From positions 80,145 through 144,144 of the forward strand of contig NZ_PVYW01000025.1 in assembly GCF_003001675.1 (NCBI RefSeq): 64,000 nt of DNA. The letters run 5' to 3'. This document shows positions 48,631 through 57,428 of this stretch, in pieces. Under the pieces are notes generated by a model that did not search any database, was not told the DNA's origin, and saw only the letters and a list, made by a program, of their open reading frames with translations. A program made the translations under genes and the position numbers. This stretch comes from Cohnella sp. SGD-V74. GTDB lineage: Bacteria; Bacillota; Bacilli; Paenibacillales; Paenibacillaceae. Within the stretch, counting starts at the first letter, position 1. Each line of letters starts with the position of its first letter.

Positions 48631-48649
48631 CAGGAACGGAGAAGAAAGC

Positions 48650-48860
48650 GGCTGTCTCATAAGTAAAATGAGGCGTACTAAACGATTATCGATGAATGGT
48701 GCCAGGTGCATCTATCTCCTTCCGATGCTATACGATCCTGAAACCTGAATGGGTAAACCCGAGATAAGGTAGTTTCAGGACCGTATGAGGCAGTCTCCAG
48801 GAGATAGATGCCCTTCTTTTTTCATCGATAATCTTGTACGCCCTTACTTGTGAGACAACC
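48650..48860. mobile_element. MITE with long inverted ends
   Basis: An inverted repeat of about 45 bp: GGCTGTCTCATAAGTAA at 48650 and, on the other strand, GGTTGTCTCACAAGTAA ending at 48860, each leading to ATTATCGATGAA. An inner pair (TCCTGAAAC ... GTTTCAGGA) lets the whole element fold as one hairpin. The ends look like those of insertion sequences that start with GGCTGTCTC. No transposase lies inside or near. Confidence 0.8.
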
Positions 48861-48873
48861 CCTTTTTTTCAGC

Positions 48874-50043
48874 CTACCATTTGCCCGCATCGATCTCGGA
48901 AGGCTTCAGTCCCGCCCAGATGTTCGGCACGTCTACCGTTTCCGGATGCTCGAATACGAGGAAGGCAGTCGGCAAGTATCTCTCCCCGGACGAGGAGGAA
49001 GGCTTGTTAACGATCTCTCCGCTCTCGTTAACGAGCACCGTCGAAGAGCCGCCGTCCAGATTGGCCGCGATGACCGCGCCATGCTCCAGCAGAATTTCCT
49101 GCGCATCGTACAGCGTGGCGCCGATGCTGTATCCCGGCTGCCTCCCGTCGATGAGCAGGAACAGAATTGCGCCGTCCTCGCGCTGCCCCATGACGGTGCG
49201 CGGCGCGACTCCCCATCCTTGCGAGCGATTCGGAATCAGCCCTTTGCCGTTCACGATGATTCTCGGCGAGAAGCTGACCGCTTCGGAGATGCCCAGCTTC
49301 ATCAGCTCGTCGATCGAATATTTGCCGGCAAGCATCTTGCCGTCCTTGTCGATGCCGACGATCTGCACGCTCTTCGCGCTGCCCAGACCGTTGTAGTAGA
49401 TCTTACCCTGACTGATGACGAGTCCGATCGGCTTAAAACCGTTGCCTCTCCAGTTCGGATCGGCGAAGCCTCCCGCGTTCACCCCCGCAAGCGCGCCCGT
49501 CCGTTTCACCATGCTGGACACTTTCTCGCCCCGTCCCGTTTTGCCCGGTACGACAAGCCGCACTTTTTTCGGATCGCGCACCGTCAGCAGATAACCGTGA
49601 AACCCTTCCCCGTCAACCTCTTTCACGGAGATCAGTTCCTCGGGCACCTGTCCCTCCGGCGCCTGCTCCCCTTCCGCTGCCGGAATCGTATGCGTGTCGC
49701 GCTCCTCGCCCATCTCTTCGAACTGCTGCGCATACCGGGCGACTCGCTCCCGAAGCGCCTTCTCGCCGATAATGTATTTCGCCCATTCCCTATGCTGAGT
49801 CGTGATGAGCGAGTCGGCCAGCATATAGCGATACGTATTGCCCGAAGGAGTGAGATAGAACCAGGCCGCGAACAGAACAACGGACAAGCACCCCGTGACA
49901 AAAACGAATTTGTATAAGCTCCACAACAACGACCGCTTTCTTCTTACCGTCTTTCTGGCACCGCTCGGCGCGGCCGTCTTCACGCCGTTGCCGCTTGCGG
50001 ATAACGAAGACGCCTTGGATGATCTCGGCGGTAATGGCTGCAT
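48874..50043 (-). CDS. phosphodiester glycosidase family (NAGPA-like) membrane-anchored protein
   Basis: A 389-residue protein with a short basic cytoplasmic N-terminus, one membrane segment (SLYKFVFVTGCLSVVLFAAW, about 42-61) and a large outside domain. The domain has VRLVVPGKTGRGEKVSSMVK, GVNAGGFADPNWRGNGFKPI (family signature), KGLIPNRSQGWGVAPRTVMG and a late AANLDGGSSTVLVNESGEIV. Such enzymes cleave sugar phosphodiesters, and some are called exopolysaccharide biosynthesis proteins. ATG 50043 has TAGGAG 11 bases upstream. The transcript faces a MITE at its 3' end. Confidence 0.85.
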   Translation of the reverse strand: MQPLPPRSSKASSLSASGNGVKTAAPSGARKTVRRKRSLLWSLYKFVFVTGCLSVVLFAAWFYLTPSGNTYRYMLADSLITTQHREWAKYIIGEKALRERVARYAQQFEEMGEERDTHTIPAAEGEQAPEGQVPEELISVKEVDGEGFHGYLLTVRDPKKVRLVVPGKTGRGEKVSSMVKRTGALAGVNAGGFADPNWRGNGFKPIGLVISQGKIYYNGLGSAKSVQIVGIDKDGKMLAGKYSIDELMKLGISEAVSFSPRIIVNGKGLIPNRSQGWGVAPRTVMGQREDGAILFLLIDGRQPGYSIGATLYDAQEILLEHGAVIAANLDGGSSTVLVNESGEIVNKPSSSSGERYLPTAFLVFEHPETVDVPNIWAGLKPSEIDAGKW

Positions 50044-50123
50044 GGACGTCCACGCTCCTATGCTCTCTCTATATATTGTACCTCCTTTATACGAGACTCG
50101 AAGCGAGGTTGTTGCTTACGCAA

Positions 50124-50145
50124 CAAAAAAAGCCGCGTGAGCGGC
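50124..50145 (-). terminator. intrinsic terminator of the RpiR gene
   Basis: Minus strand GCCGC-TCAC-GCGGC followed by TTTTTTTG. It lies between the RpiR-family gene and the downstream glycosidase gene. Confidence 0.75.
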
Positions 50146-50260
50146 CAGAACGAACAGTTTCTATCGAGTTGTTCCTTATCGCGGAGGAGCCTGCTATTCC
50201 CGCTCGCTCGAACGCGGATGCCGCAGCCGGTCCTTCCTCTGCCTTGCAGACGACAGACGG

Positions 50261-51112
50261 CTATAGCTTAGGCTGTTTGACCGCCAGCTTCGTCCTTTCC
50301 AGCGCCCGTATGTTCTCCTCGTAGTTCTGCGTGACCAGGCCCACGTACAAAATATCGATGACGTTAAGCTGCGCGATCCGCGACGCCATCGCTCCAAGCC
50401 GATAGTGCTTCTCCAAATTGCTCGTGAACAGAGGAATGTCGGCCAATTCGGCGATCGGATTGCTGCCGAACTGAGTCAGCGAGATGAGCACGGCTCCTCG
50501 CTCCTTCGCCACCTGAAATGCATGCAGCACCCCTTCGTTATGGCCCGTGTACGAAATGCCGAGCACCGCATCCTCCTCGGTCAAGCCCGAAGCGATGATC
50601 GCCTGCATGTCCTCGCTGTATCCGACCTCGCACCATTTGTTGAGCCGCATCACCTTGATCTTGAAATCCTCGGCCACGACCGACGATGCCCCGATGCCGA
50701 ATACGCCGATCTTTCTTGCGGCGGCAAGACGCCGAATCGCCTCTTCAACCGAGTCCTTGGACAGCACGCTCACCGAATCCTTGATCGACTTGGCGTTGTT
50801 GTGCGATACGAATTTGATCAACTCCTCCGTGTCGCCTTCGACGCGGAAAAGCTGGTAATCGTCCCCGACCTCGCCCGACAAGGCCAGATCCGCCGCGATC
50901 CGCAGCTTTAGCTCCTTGAAGCCGTTGCACCGCAGCGAGCGAGCCATCCGGACAATCGTCGCCTGGCTCACCTTCGTCTCGTTGGCCAGCTTCTGAACGG
51001 ACATGTCGATAATGTCCTTGGGGTGATCCAGAATATAACGGGCCACTCGCTGCTCCATGGACGGCAGCGTATCGTATGCGCCTTCTATGCTGACAAGCAA
51101 ACCTTTAAGCAT
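50261..51112 (-). CDS. MurR/RpiR-family transcriptional regulator
   Basis: A 284-residue regulator with an N-terminal helix-turn-helix (LPSMEQRVARYILDHPKDII, then SVQKLANETKVSQATIVRMA) and a C-terminal SIS sugar-phosphate domain (KIGVFGIGASSVVAEDFKIK, LGISYTGHNEGVLHAFQVAK). It senses a sugar phosphate and controls sugar catabolism genes. ATG 51112 has AGGGGGAT six bases upstream; a longer frame from 51142 has no site. It diverges from the mutarotase gene, which it could regulate. Confidence 0.92.
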   Translation of the reverse strand: MLKGLLVSIEGAYDTLPSMEQRVARYILDHPKDIIDMSVQKLANETKVSQATIVRMARSLRCNGFKELKLRIAADLALSGEVGDDYQLFRVEGDTEELIKFVSHNNAKSIKDSVSVLSKDSVEEAIRRLAAARKIGVFGIGASSVVAEDFKIKVMRLNKWCEVGYSEDMQAIIASGLTEEDAVLGISYTGHNEGVLHAFQVAKERGAVLISLTQFGSNPIAELADIPLFTSNLEKHYRLGAMASRIAQLNVIDILYVGLVTQNYEENIRALERTKLAVKQPKL

Positions 51113-51243
51113 ATTATCCCCCTCACCCTCTGCCGACCGCATCTGAGGCCCATTCTAGCTTTTCATCCCCGTAATGGCAATACCTCGAACAAAATAACGC
51201 CAAAATACCTTTACGAGCGCATACGCCTCCCTGAATTGTAAGG

Positions 51244-51249
51244 TATAAT
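51244..51249 (+). promoter_or_regulatory. -10 box of the mutarotase gene
   Basis: TATAAT precedes the mutarotase start by 38 bases and overlaps an in-frame ATG at 51248. Transcription would start near 51256, which rules that ATG out. Confidence 0.55.
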
Positions 51250-51286
51250 GGAGTGGACAATCGCGAAGATCCAGGAGGAACGAACC

Positions 51287-52162
51287 TTGAGCGCCCACGA
51301 AAATTATACGATCCGCACCTATACCGACGGCTTCCCGCTGTACGAGTTGAGGGAAGAAAGCACCGATTCGTCCTTCGTCGTCTGCCCCGAGCGCGGGGGA
51401 ATCGCGACAAGCTGCCGACTGCACGGACAAGAGCTGTTTTACTTGGACCGGGAGACGTTCCTGAATCCGCAGGCGAATATCCGGGGAGGCAATCCCGTGC
51501 TGTTCCCAATCGCCGGCCAGCTTGTGAACGGGGAATACGAATGGAACGGCACGACCTACCGGATGAAAAACCACGGAGTGGCGCGGACTGCCGCATGGGA
51601 AGTCGTGGAGACCGGCACATCGGGCTCGGCGTTCATTACGTTGTCCCTGCGCAGCAATGCGGAAACTCTGGCCGCCTATCCGTTCGAGTTCGAGCTGAGA
51701 TTCACTTATCGTCTGAAGGACGGCATTCTCTCGATCGAGCAGCAGTACCGCAACCTATCGGATGAACCGCTGCCGATGGTCGCCGGCTTCCACCCGTATT
51801 TCGCCACCGAAAGCAAAAACCTCACCTACGGCACGGACGCCACTCGCATACTGGATTACAACGACATGCAGGAGAAGCCGTTCGACGGTTACTTGAAGCT
51901 GGAGGGCATGGTGGAATCGGCGGCCTTGCTGGACGCGGGCAAACCGGAGATTTCCTTCCCGCTGGCGCAGGGCCGCCAAGTTCGCTTAAGCTACAGCGAG
52001 CAGTTCCGCTACGTCGTGCTGTGGTCGGTGGAAGGCAAGCCGTTCGTATGCGTGGAGCCGTGGACGGCGCTGAACGAAGCGCTTAACAGCAAGCAAGGAT
52101 TGCTGACGGTAGCCCCGGGGGAAACGCTCGAGCTTGCCCTGAACTTCTCTCTGGAAGGGTAA
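51287..52162 (+). CDS. aldose 1-epimerase family (galactose mutarotase-like) protein
   Basis: A 291-residue mutarotase-fold protein that interconverts sugar anomers. Visible stretches are VVCPERGGIATSCRLHGQEL, the substrate-site region PVLFPIAGQLVNGEYEWNGT, KNHGVARTAAWEVVET with the catalytic-type His, and AGFHPYF with the second His. The start is TTG 51287 with AGGAGGA seven bases before it; the ATG at 51248 lies in the -10 box. It may serve the sugar imported by the nearby ABC transporter. A strong terminator follows. Confidence 0.85.
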   Translation: MSAHENYTIRTYTDGFPLYELREESTDSSFVVCPERGGIATSCRLHGQELFYLDRETFLNPQANIRGGNPVLFPIAGQLVNGEYEWNGTTYRMKNHGVARTAAWEVVETGTSGSAFITLSLRSNAETLAAYPFEFELRFTYRLKDGILSIEQQYRNLSDEPLPMVAGFHPYFATESKNLTYGTDATRILDYNDMQEKPFDGYLKLEGMVESAALLDAGKPEISFPLAQGRQVRLSYSEQFRYVVLWSVEGKPFVCVEPWTALNEALNSKQGLLTVAPGETLELALNFSLEG

Positions 52163-52193
52163 CCGCCGCACATCCAGACAAGTCTAAGCGCAC

Positions 52194-52236
52194 AAAAGCG
52201 CAAGCCCGGGGCACCTCCCCGGGCTTGCGCTTTTTC
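52194..52236. terminator. strong bidirectional terminator
   Basis: AAAGCGCAAGCCCGGGG pairs with CCCCGGGCTTGCGCTTT (17 bp) around a 5-base loop, with T residues on both strands. It separates the mutarotase gene from the convergent sugar transporter operon. Confidence 0.9.
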
Positions 52237-52319
52237 ATAGCCGACCATTCTCGTCGATCGTTCGCACAACGTTGCAGCGCCCCATCCGACGTAGTACAGC
52301 AACCCTTTCTCCCGCTCCT

Positions 52320-53150
52320 CTACCCTTTCAGCCCTGTCAGCGTAATGCCCTCCAGGAAGTAACGCTGTCCGATCAGGAACACAATCACGCAGGGCAGTAC
52401 GACCGCCGCCGAAGCCGCCATGAGCAAATCCCATTGCGCGGTATAGGAGCCTTGGAACATCTGCAGTCCCAGAGCCAGTGTGAACAGCTTGTCGCTCTTC
52501 AAATAAATGAGCGGTCCCATGAAATCGTTCCAGGAGCCCAGGAAGCTGAACAGAGCGACGACAATGAGAGCCGAACGGCTGAGCGGAAAAATAATTTTCC
52601 AGTATATCTGAAAATAGCTGGCCCCGTCCACGACCGCCGCTTCGTCGAAATCTCGCGGAATCGTTAAATAGAACTGTCTAAGCAGAAAAATATTAAAGAT
52701 TCCCCCTCCGAAATACGCGGGCACGATCAGCGGATAGAACGTATCGTAGAAGCCGAGCATTTTCCAGCCGAGAAAGCTTGGAATCATCGTTACCGCGAAC
52801 GGCAGCATCATGCTCGTCATCAGAATGGCGAACACCGTATCCCTGCCCTTCCACCTAATCCGTGAGAATCCGAATGCGGCAATGCTGCTCGTCGCCACCG
52901 TCCCAACCAGAACGCTCACCACGATGATCATCGTATTCGTAAAGAAGACATCGAACGGAAGCACCGTAAGCGCCCTGCGAAAATTATCCCACTGAAACGG
53001 CGCCGGAATCCATTCCGGCGGCATCGTGAAGATTTGCGACAAATTCATCAGCGAGCTGCGCAGGAGCCAGACGAACGGAATAATAAACAGGATCGAGATC
53101 AGGATCAGGGCCGCATATCCTGCGCCAAGCGCAAGCTTCGATTGTCTCAC
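52320..53150 (-). CDS. carbohydrate ABC transporter permease (MalG-like)
   Basis: A 276-residue permease with six membrane segments (GAGYAALILISILFIIPFVW at the start). The EAA loop is DFDEAAVVDGASYFQIYWKI, and the end is GQRYFLEGITLTGLKG, the usual close for MalG-type permeases. It starts with GTG 53150, overlapping the stop of the partner permease by four bases (GTGA); a longer frame from 53180 has no site. It forms the channel with the permease encoded just before it. Confidence 0.93.
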   Translation of the reverse strand: MRQSKLALGAGYAALILISILFIIPFVWLLRSSLMNLSQIFTMPPEWIPAPFQWDNFRRALTVLPFDVFFTNTMIIVVSVLVGTVATSSIAAFGFSRIRWKGRDTVFAILMTSMMLPFAVTMIPSFLGWKMLGFYDTFYPLIVPAYFGGGIFNIFLLRQFYLTIPRDFDEAAVVDGASYFQIYWKIIFPLSRSALIVVALFSFLGSWNDFMGPLIYLKSDKLFTLALGLQMFQGSYTAQWDLLMAASAAVVLPCVIVFLIGQRYFLEGITLTGLKG

Positions 53151-54034
53151 GGGCGCTCCCCCCCTTCGTAATGCACCCAAGACTTGGAGGTTTTAAAAAC
53201 GATGTACGTGAACGCCATAATAATGATGAACAAGATCCACGCCAAAGCGGAGGCATACCCCATCTCGGTATCCCTGAAACCGCTCCTCCACAAGTAGAAC
53301 ACGTAGAACAGACTTCGGTTATTCGGTCCGCCCTGAGTTAAAATATACGCTTCATTGAACACCTGGAAGGAGCCAATAATCGTCATAATCGTATTGAAAA
53401 ACAAAGTAGGCGTAACCATCGGTATCGTAATGTGGCGCAGCTTGCTGTACCAGCCCCCGCCATCTACGTCAATCGCCTCGTAATACGAATGCGGGATGCC
53501 GGACAGTCCGGCGAGGAAAATAATGACGGTACTGCCGATTCCCCACAGCGTAGTCAGCACGACGGACGGAATAACGCTGCCTTCCGCATAAAGCCAGTTG
53601 CTTCCCGGCAGATTAAACCAGCCCAGCAGCGAATTCAACAAGCCCAAATCCGGATTCATCAGCCACATCCAGATCATGGCCGAGGCCACCGCCGGTACGA
53701 TGCTCGGGAGATAGATAATCGTCCGAAACATCGCCCTCCCCTTCACGTTCATGTTAAGCAGCAATGCAACGGCAAAAGAAATGATAATGACGGCAGGCAC
53801 CCGAAGAGCAACGAAATAAAACGTGACGCCAAGCGACTTATAGAACAAATCGTCCTCGCCCGAGAACAGCCTCGTGTAGTTATCGAAGCCAATGAAGGAG
53901 GTTTGCTCCTTAAATACGTTATAGTCCGTTAGGCTGAGCGCCAAGCTCGCGATCATCGGACCCAAGGTGAAAATGATAAAACCGAGTATAGCCGGCGCCG
54001 TGAACAGCAGCCCGTACCAAAGTCCTCTTCGCAT
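53147..54034 (-). CDS. sugar ABC transporter permease (MalF/UgpA-like)
   Basis: A 295-residue permease with six membrane segments (WYGLLFTAPAILGFIIFTLG at the start). The EAA loop is YYEAIDVDGGGWYSKLRHIT. ATG 54034 follows AGGAGG. It is encoded directly after the binding protein. As in the first transporter, no ATPase gene is present, so a shared one is likely. Confidence 0.93.
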   Translation of the reverse strand: MRRGLWYGLLFTAPAILGFIIFTLGPMIASLALSLTDYNVFKEQTSFIGFDNYTRLFSGEDDLFYKSLGVTFYFVALRVPAVIIISFAVALLLNMNVKGRAMFRTIIYLPSIVPAVASAMIWMWLMNPDLGLLNSLLGWFNLPGSNWLYAEGSVIPSVVLTTLWGIGSTVIIFLAGLSGIPHSYYEAIDVDGGGWYSKLRHITIPMVTPTLFFNTIMTIIGSFQVFNEAYILTQGGPNNRSLFYVFYLWRSGFRDTEMGYASALAWILFIIIMAFTYIVFKTSKSWVHYEGGERP

Positions 54035-54125
54035 GCGCGCCTCCTATCCCGAAGCTTCCGGTCAAGAAGAAGACGGTCTGCCAGCAGACCGCCGTCCTCC
54101 TATCGCAGCATTCGCGGTTTTCCGA

Positions 54126-55535
54126 CTACTTGATATCCCGGCGACCCTGCACTTGCTCCTGCGCTTTCGCGGCGATTCCATCCATCGCTTCCTGCGCTGT
54201 CTGCTGGCCAAGCCACACTTTATCCAAAGCGGGATTAACGATATCCATAATTTTGTTGAAGTTTTTTACATAGCCGGTAGGCGTCTGATGGCCTTTCGTC
54301 AAGATCACCTCGACGACAGCGTCTTTATATCCCGAAGGTCTTGCTTCCAGATTTTCGGTCCACTTCGCCAGCATAGCCGGGTCGGTGTACCAATCTTTGT
54401 ACGAAGGCATCCATGTTCCGCTCGTGATCATCTCAATCGAAGCCTCCGGATCGATCAGCGCCTTCATCAGCTCCCAAGCCTCCTGCGGATACTTCGTGGA
54501 CTTGAACATCGAGAACATGCCGCATACGACCGTCGTTACCGGCTCTTTCAGAACGGGCATTACCCCGACGTTGAAGTTGAAATTCGACTGCGCCAGGCCC
54601 GCGCTGGCCCATTGGCCGTCAATCGCCATCGCCACCTTCTTCGTTTGAAGCGCGACATTCGTCGCCGGAATGTTCTTCGCCTGCACCGGCGAAGGCGAGA
54701 CATGATGCACATTCATCAGATCCGATATTTTCTGGAGCGCTTCCACCGCAGCAGGCTCGTTCAGAGCGAACTTCTTGCCATCCTCGGACACGAAATCCCC
54801 GCCGTTGGAGTAAATGAAGTTGCTGTACATTCCCCACCAGGTAGAGGCGCTCACGCCATACTGCTTAATATTTTTCGGATCGAACCCCGGATCATTGGCC
54901 GTTCTCCCCTTCGTATCGACGGTTAACTGTTTGGCGACTTCGACGAATTCATCCCACGTCCACGCTTCCGACAGCTTGCTCGGAGGAGGAGCAATGCCCG
55001 CATCCTTGAAAATATCCTCATTATAGAAAAGAGCGAACGATTCCGGCCCGGGTCCAATCCCGATCACATTGCCCGGCTCCAGCGAATACATGATGTTGGG
55101 AACGAGGCTGTCCACGTTGATAAACGAATCTTTGTCGAGAAACTCTTGAAGATTATAGAACTTCCCTTGTTCCGCAAGCGGATAGGCAATGCTGCCCGAC
55201 TCCATCATCGCGATATCCGGCACGTCATTGCCCGCAACCATCGTCGTCAGCTTCGTATCGTAATCCGCGGCGATGTGCTGCAGGTCGACTTTAATATTCG
55301 GATATTTCTCTTCGAAACGCTGAATCCCGAATTTGTAGGCTGCAACCTCTTCCGGCGACCCCCATACGGTCATGCGAAGTGTAATCTGCTCTTTCGATAC
55401 GGCTTCGCCGGATGCCGAAGGCGAAGATGGGCTGCCGCCTGAATCGGACTTCCCGCACGCGGATATTACGGAGGAGAGTATAAGCATCATGATCATGATC
55501 ATGAGCACCATGATCGATTTTTTTTGCCGTTTCAT
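54126..55535 (-). CDS. sugar ABC transporter binding lipoprotein (type 1)
   Basis: A 469-residue lipoprotein. The signal peptide MKRQKKSIMVLMIMIMMLIL ends in the lipobox ISAC. The mature protein has the family-1 pattern (YPNIKVDLQHIAADYDTKLT, ADLMNVHH-type loops and PQEAWELMKALIDPEASIEM). It binds an unknown sugar outside the cell. It is the first gene of a transporter unit and follows the kinase gene of the YesN/YesM pair by 120 bases; the two units are probably functionally linked. Confidence 0.93.
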   Translation of the reverse strand: MKRQKKSIMVLMIMIMMLILSSVISACGKSDSGGSPSSPSASGEAVSKEQITLRMTVWGSPEEVAAYKFGIQRFEEKYPNIKVDLQHIAADYDTKLTTMVAGNDVPDIAMMESGSIAYPLAEQGKFYNLQEFLDKDSFINVDSLVPNIMYSLEPGNVIGIGPGPESFALFYNEDIFKDAGIAPPPSKLSEAWTWDEFVEVAKQLTVDTKGRTANDPGFDPKNIKQYGVSASTWWGMYSNFIYSNGGDFVSEDGKKFALNEPAAVEALQKISDLMNVHHVSPSPVQAKNIPATNVALQTKKVAMAIDGQWASAGLAQSNFNFNVGVMPVLKEPVTTVVCGMFSMFKSTKYPQEAWELMKALIDPEASIEMITSGTWMPSYKDWYTDPAMLAKWTENLEARPSGYKDAVVEVILTKGHQTPTGYVKNFNKIMDIVNPALDKVWLGQQTAQEAMDGIAAKAQEQVQGRRDIK

Positions 55536-55655
55536 TTTCCGAACCCCTCTCGGTTATGTCTTTAAGGATTCATAGCTGCAGTCTATGATACTTTGATTAT
55601 AAATTCAGAGGTAACGCTTACATATTCCCAAAGTCTTTGGAATGGTGGACTAATA

Positions 55656-57428
55656 TTAGGGTTTCAGCGGCAGCGTAATCACGACGCTCGTTCCCGAGCT
55701 CGGTTTGGAGTTTATCGTGATGCCGTATTGCCCGCCATACAGCAATTGAATTCGCGCAATCGTGTTTTTGATGCCGACGGAGGAAGATTCGCGGAATAAA
55801 ATCGCCTTTACCGTATCTTCGCTCATCCCCCGGCCGTTATCGGCAATTTCGTAATACCGGGCATCCTCTTCGATCCAACCCCGAATCCGAATAAAACCAC
55901 CCGTCTCGATCTGGTCGAAGCCATGCAAAATCGCATTTTCGACAAAGGGCTGGAACAACAACCGCGGGACCTTATACTCGTAGAGCCGCGGGTCAATCTC
56001 ATAACCGATGGCGAATTTGTCCTCGAAGCGGGCAGACATAATGTAGAAGTAATTGTTCATCCACTCCATCTCCTCCGACAGATGAACGGCTCCCCAATCC
56101 TTGCGGGACGTATAGTGCAGCATGTTGGACAGACAGACGAGCATTTTGCTGAGCTCCTTCTGCCCATTCTCGATGGCCGTCCAATTCATCACATTTAACG
56201 TATTGTACAGAAAATGGGGATTCATCTGCATGCTGAGCGCCTGAATTTCTGCCTCCTGCTCCTTCAGCTTGATCTCGTAATTTTCCGTGACGAGATGCCG
56301 GATCTGTTCATTCATACGATTAAACCGCTGCAGCAAAATCCCGAACTCGTCATTCGTGCGAACCGCGATCTGCGTCTGAAAGTCTCCTTCCCCGACAGAG
56401 CGCATCGCCCCCAGCAGCTTCTTGATCGGCTTCGTGATTCTGCCGGCAATGAAGTAAGCAAGCGCCATGGCCACGATTCCCAGGATGACGGCCATCAACA
56501 TACTCGACGTTCGAATGACGGGCACCAGGCTGCTCACCAGCGCCGATTCCGGCGTCCATACGACCGATATCCAGCCGGTAACTGTCGAGCGATCGAAGCA
56601 GACGATGACAGCCTCTCCGTCCAACGTCATTCTTAACGTGCCGCTGTTCTCCTGCTGCAATCGTTCCAGCCACTGTTCTCTGTAGACTTGCGATATTTTG
56701 TTCGGGTCGCTGCTGGCTACGACTTTATACTCCTCGTTCATGACCAAATAACGGGAGCTCTCAGGAAAGCTCTCCTCATAGAGTGATCCCAGCGCTTCCA
56801 ATTTGAGGCTTATCGCAAGAACGGGACGTTCCACGCCGGCATCCATCTTCTCAAGCGTCGTATTATCCAAGTACGAGAAGTCCAAATACCGCGTCGCGGA
56901 AAATAAATGGCGGAAGTCCAGCTTGCCATTTTGCAAATACGGCTGCTCAAACATATCGACGAAATCGTAGGTAGGATACCAGACGATTTTCCCGCCGGCC
57001 TGTTGCGCCTTGCGATAAACATCCGACTGCGTGGGGTCTCCTTGCGGCAGCATCTGCCCGAAAGTGAAATAGGACGTCCACAGTTGATACGCATAGACAT
57101 CCTCGTTCAAGGAGAAGTATTTTCTTAACACCGCCGAAACCTGACGATCCGCTTCGAAGATATCGGCTTCGTTCGCAGGGTTTAGATTGCTGAATATGCG
57201 AAATAAATCCTTGTCCACAAATAAGGCCAAACTATTCTGCTCTATGATTCCAAGCTTCGTATCCATGATCGCGTTGTTTTTCTTGACGATTTCGTACACG
57301 TTCCTCTGGGCTTGCTCCGTGACCACCTGCAGACTCGTTCGATAATAAACAATTCCGAGCACGATGAGCGGAATCGCAATCAGGAAAATGTAGCTTGCCA
57401 AAATTCGCGAGCGGAAAGTCGTCTTCAT
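55656..57428 (-). CDS. YesM-type sensor histidine kinase
   Basis: A 590-residue kinase. Two membrane segments (ILASYIFLIAIPLIVLGIVY and LMAVILGIVAMALAYFIAGR) flank a Cache-like sensor of about 260 residues. A HAMP domain follows (TKPIKKLLGAMRSVGEGDFQ), then the His_kinase domain with ALSMQMNPHFLYNTLNVMNW (phospho-His in NPHFLYN) and an ATPase with EIADNGRGMSEDT and GIKNTIARIQLLYGGQYG. It senses the sugar or the loaded binding protein. ATG 57428 has AGGAAG upstream and overlaps the regulator's TGA by four bases. A longer frame from 57536 lies inside the regulator gene. Confidence 0.93.
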   Translation of the reverse strand: MKTTFRSRILASYIFLIAIPLIVLGIVYYRTSLQVVTEQAQRNVYEIVKKNNAIMDTKLGIIEQNSLALFVDKDLFRIFSNLNPANEADIFEADRQVSAVLRKYFSLNEDVYAYQLWTSYFTFGQMLPQGDPTQSDVYRKAQQAGGKIVWYPTYDFVDMFEQPYLQNGKLDFRHLFSATRYLDFSYLDNTTLEKMDAGVERPVLAISLKLEALGSLYEESFPESSRYLVMNEEYKVVASSDPNKISQVYREQWLERLQQENSGTLRMTLDGEAVIVCFDRSTVTGWISVVWTPESALVSSLVPVIRTSSMLMAVILGIVAMALAYFIAGRITKPIKKLLGAMRSVGEGDFQTQIAVRTNDEFGILLQRFNRMNEQIRHLVTENYEIKLKEQEAEIQALSMQMNPHFLYNTLNVMNWTAIENGQKELSKMLVCLSNMLHYTSRKDWGAVHLSEEMEWMNNYFYIMSARFEDKFAIGYEIDPRLYEYKVPRLLFQPFVENAILHGFDQIETGGFIRIRGWIEEDARYYEIADNGRGMSEDTVKAILFRESSSVGIKNTIARIQLLYGGQYGITINSKPSSGTSVVITLPLKP

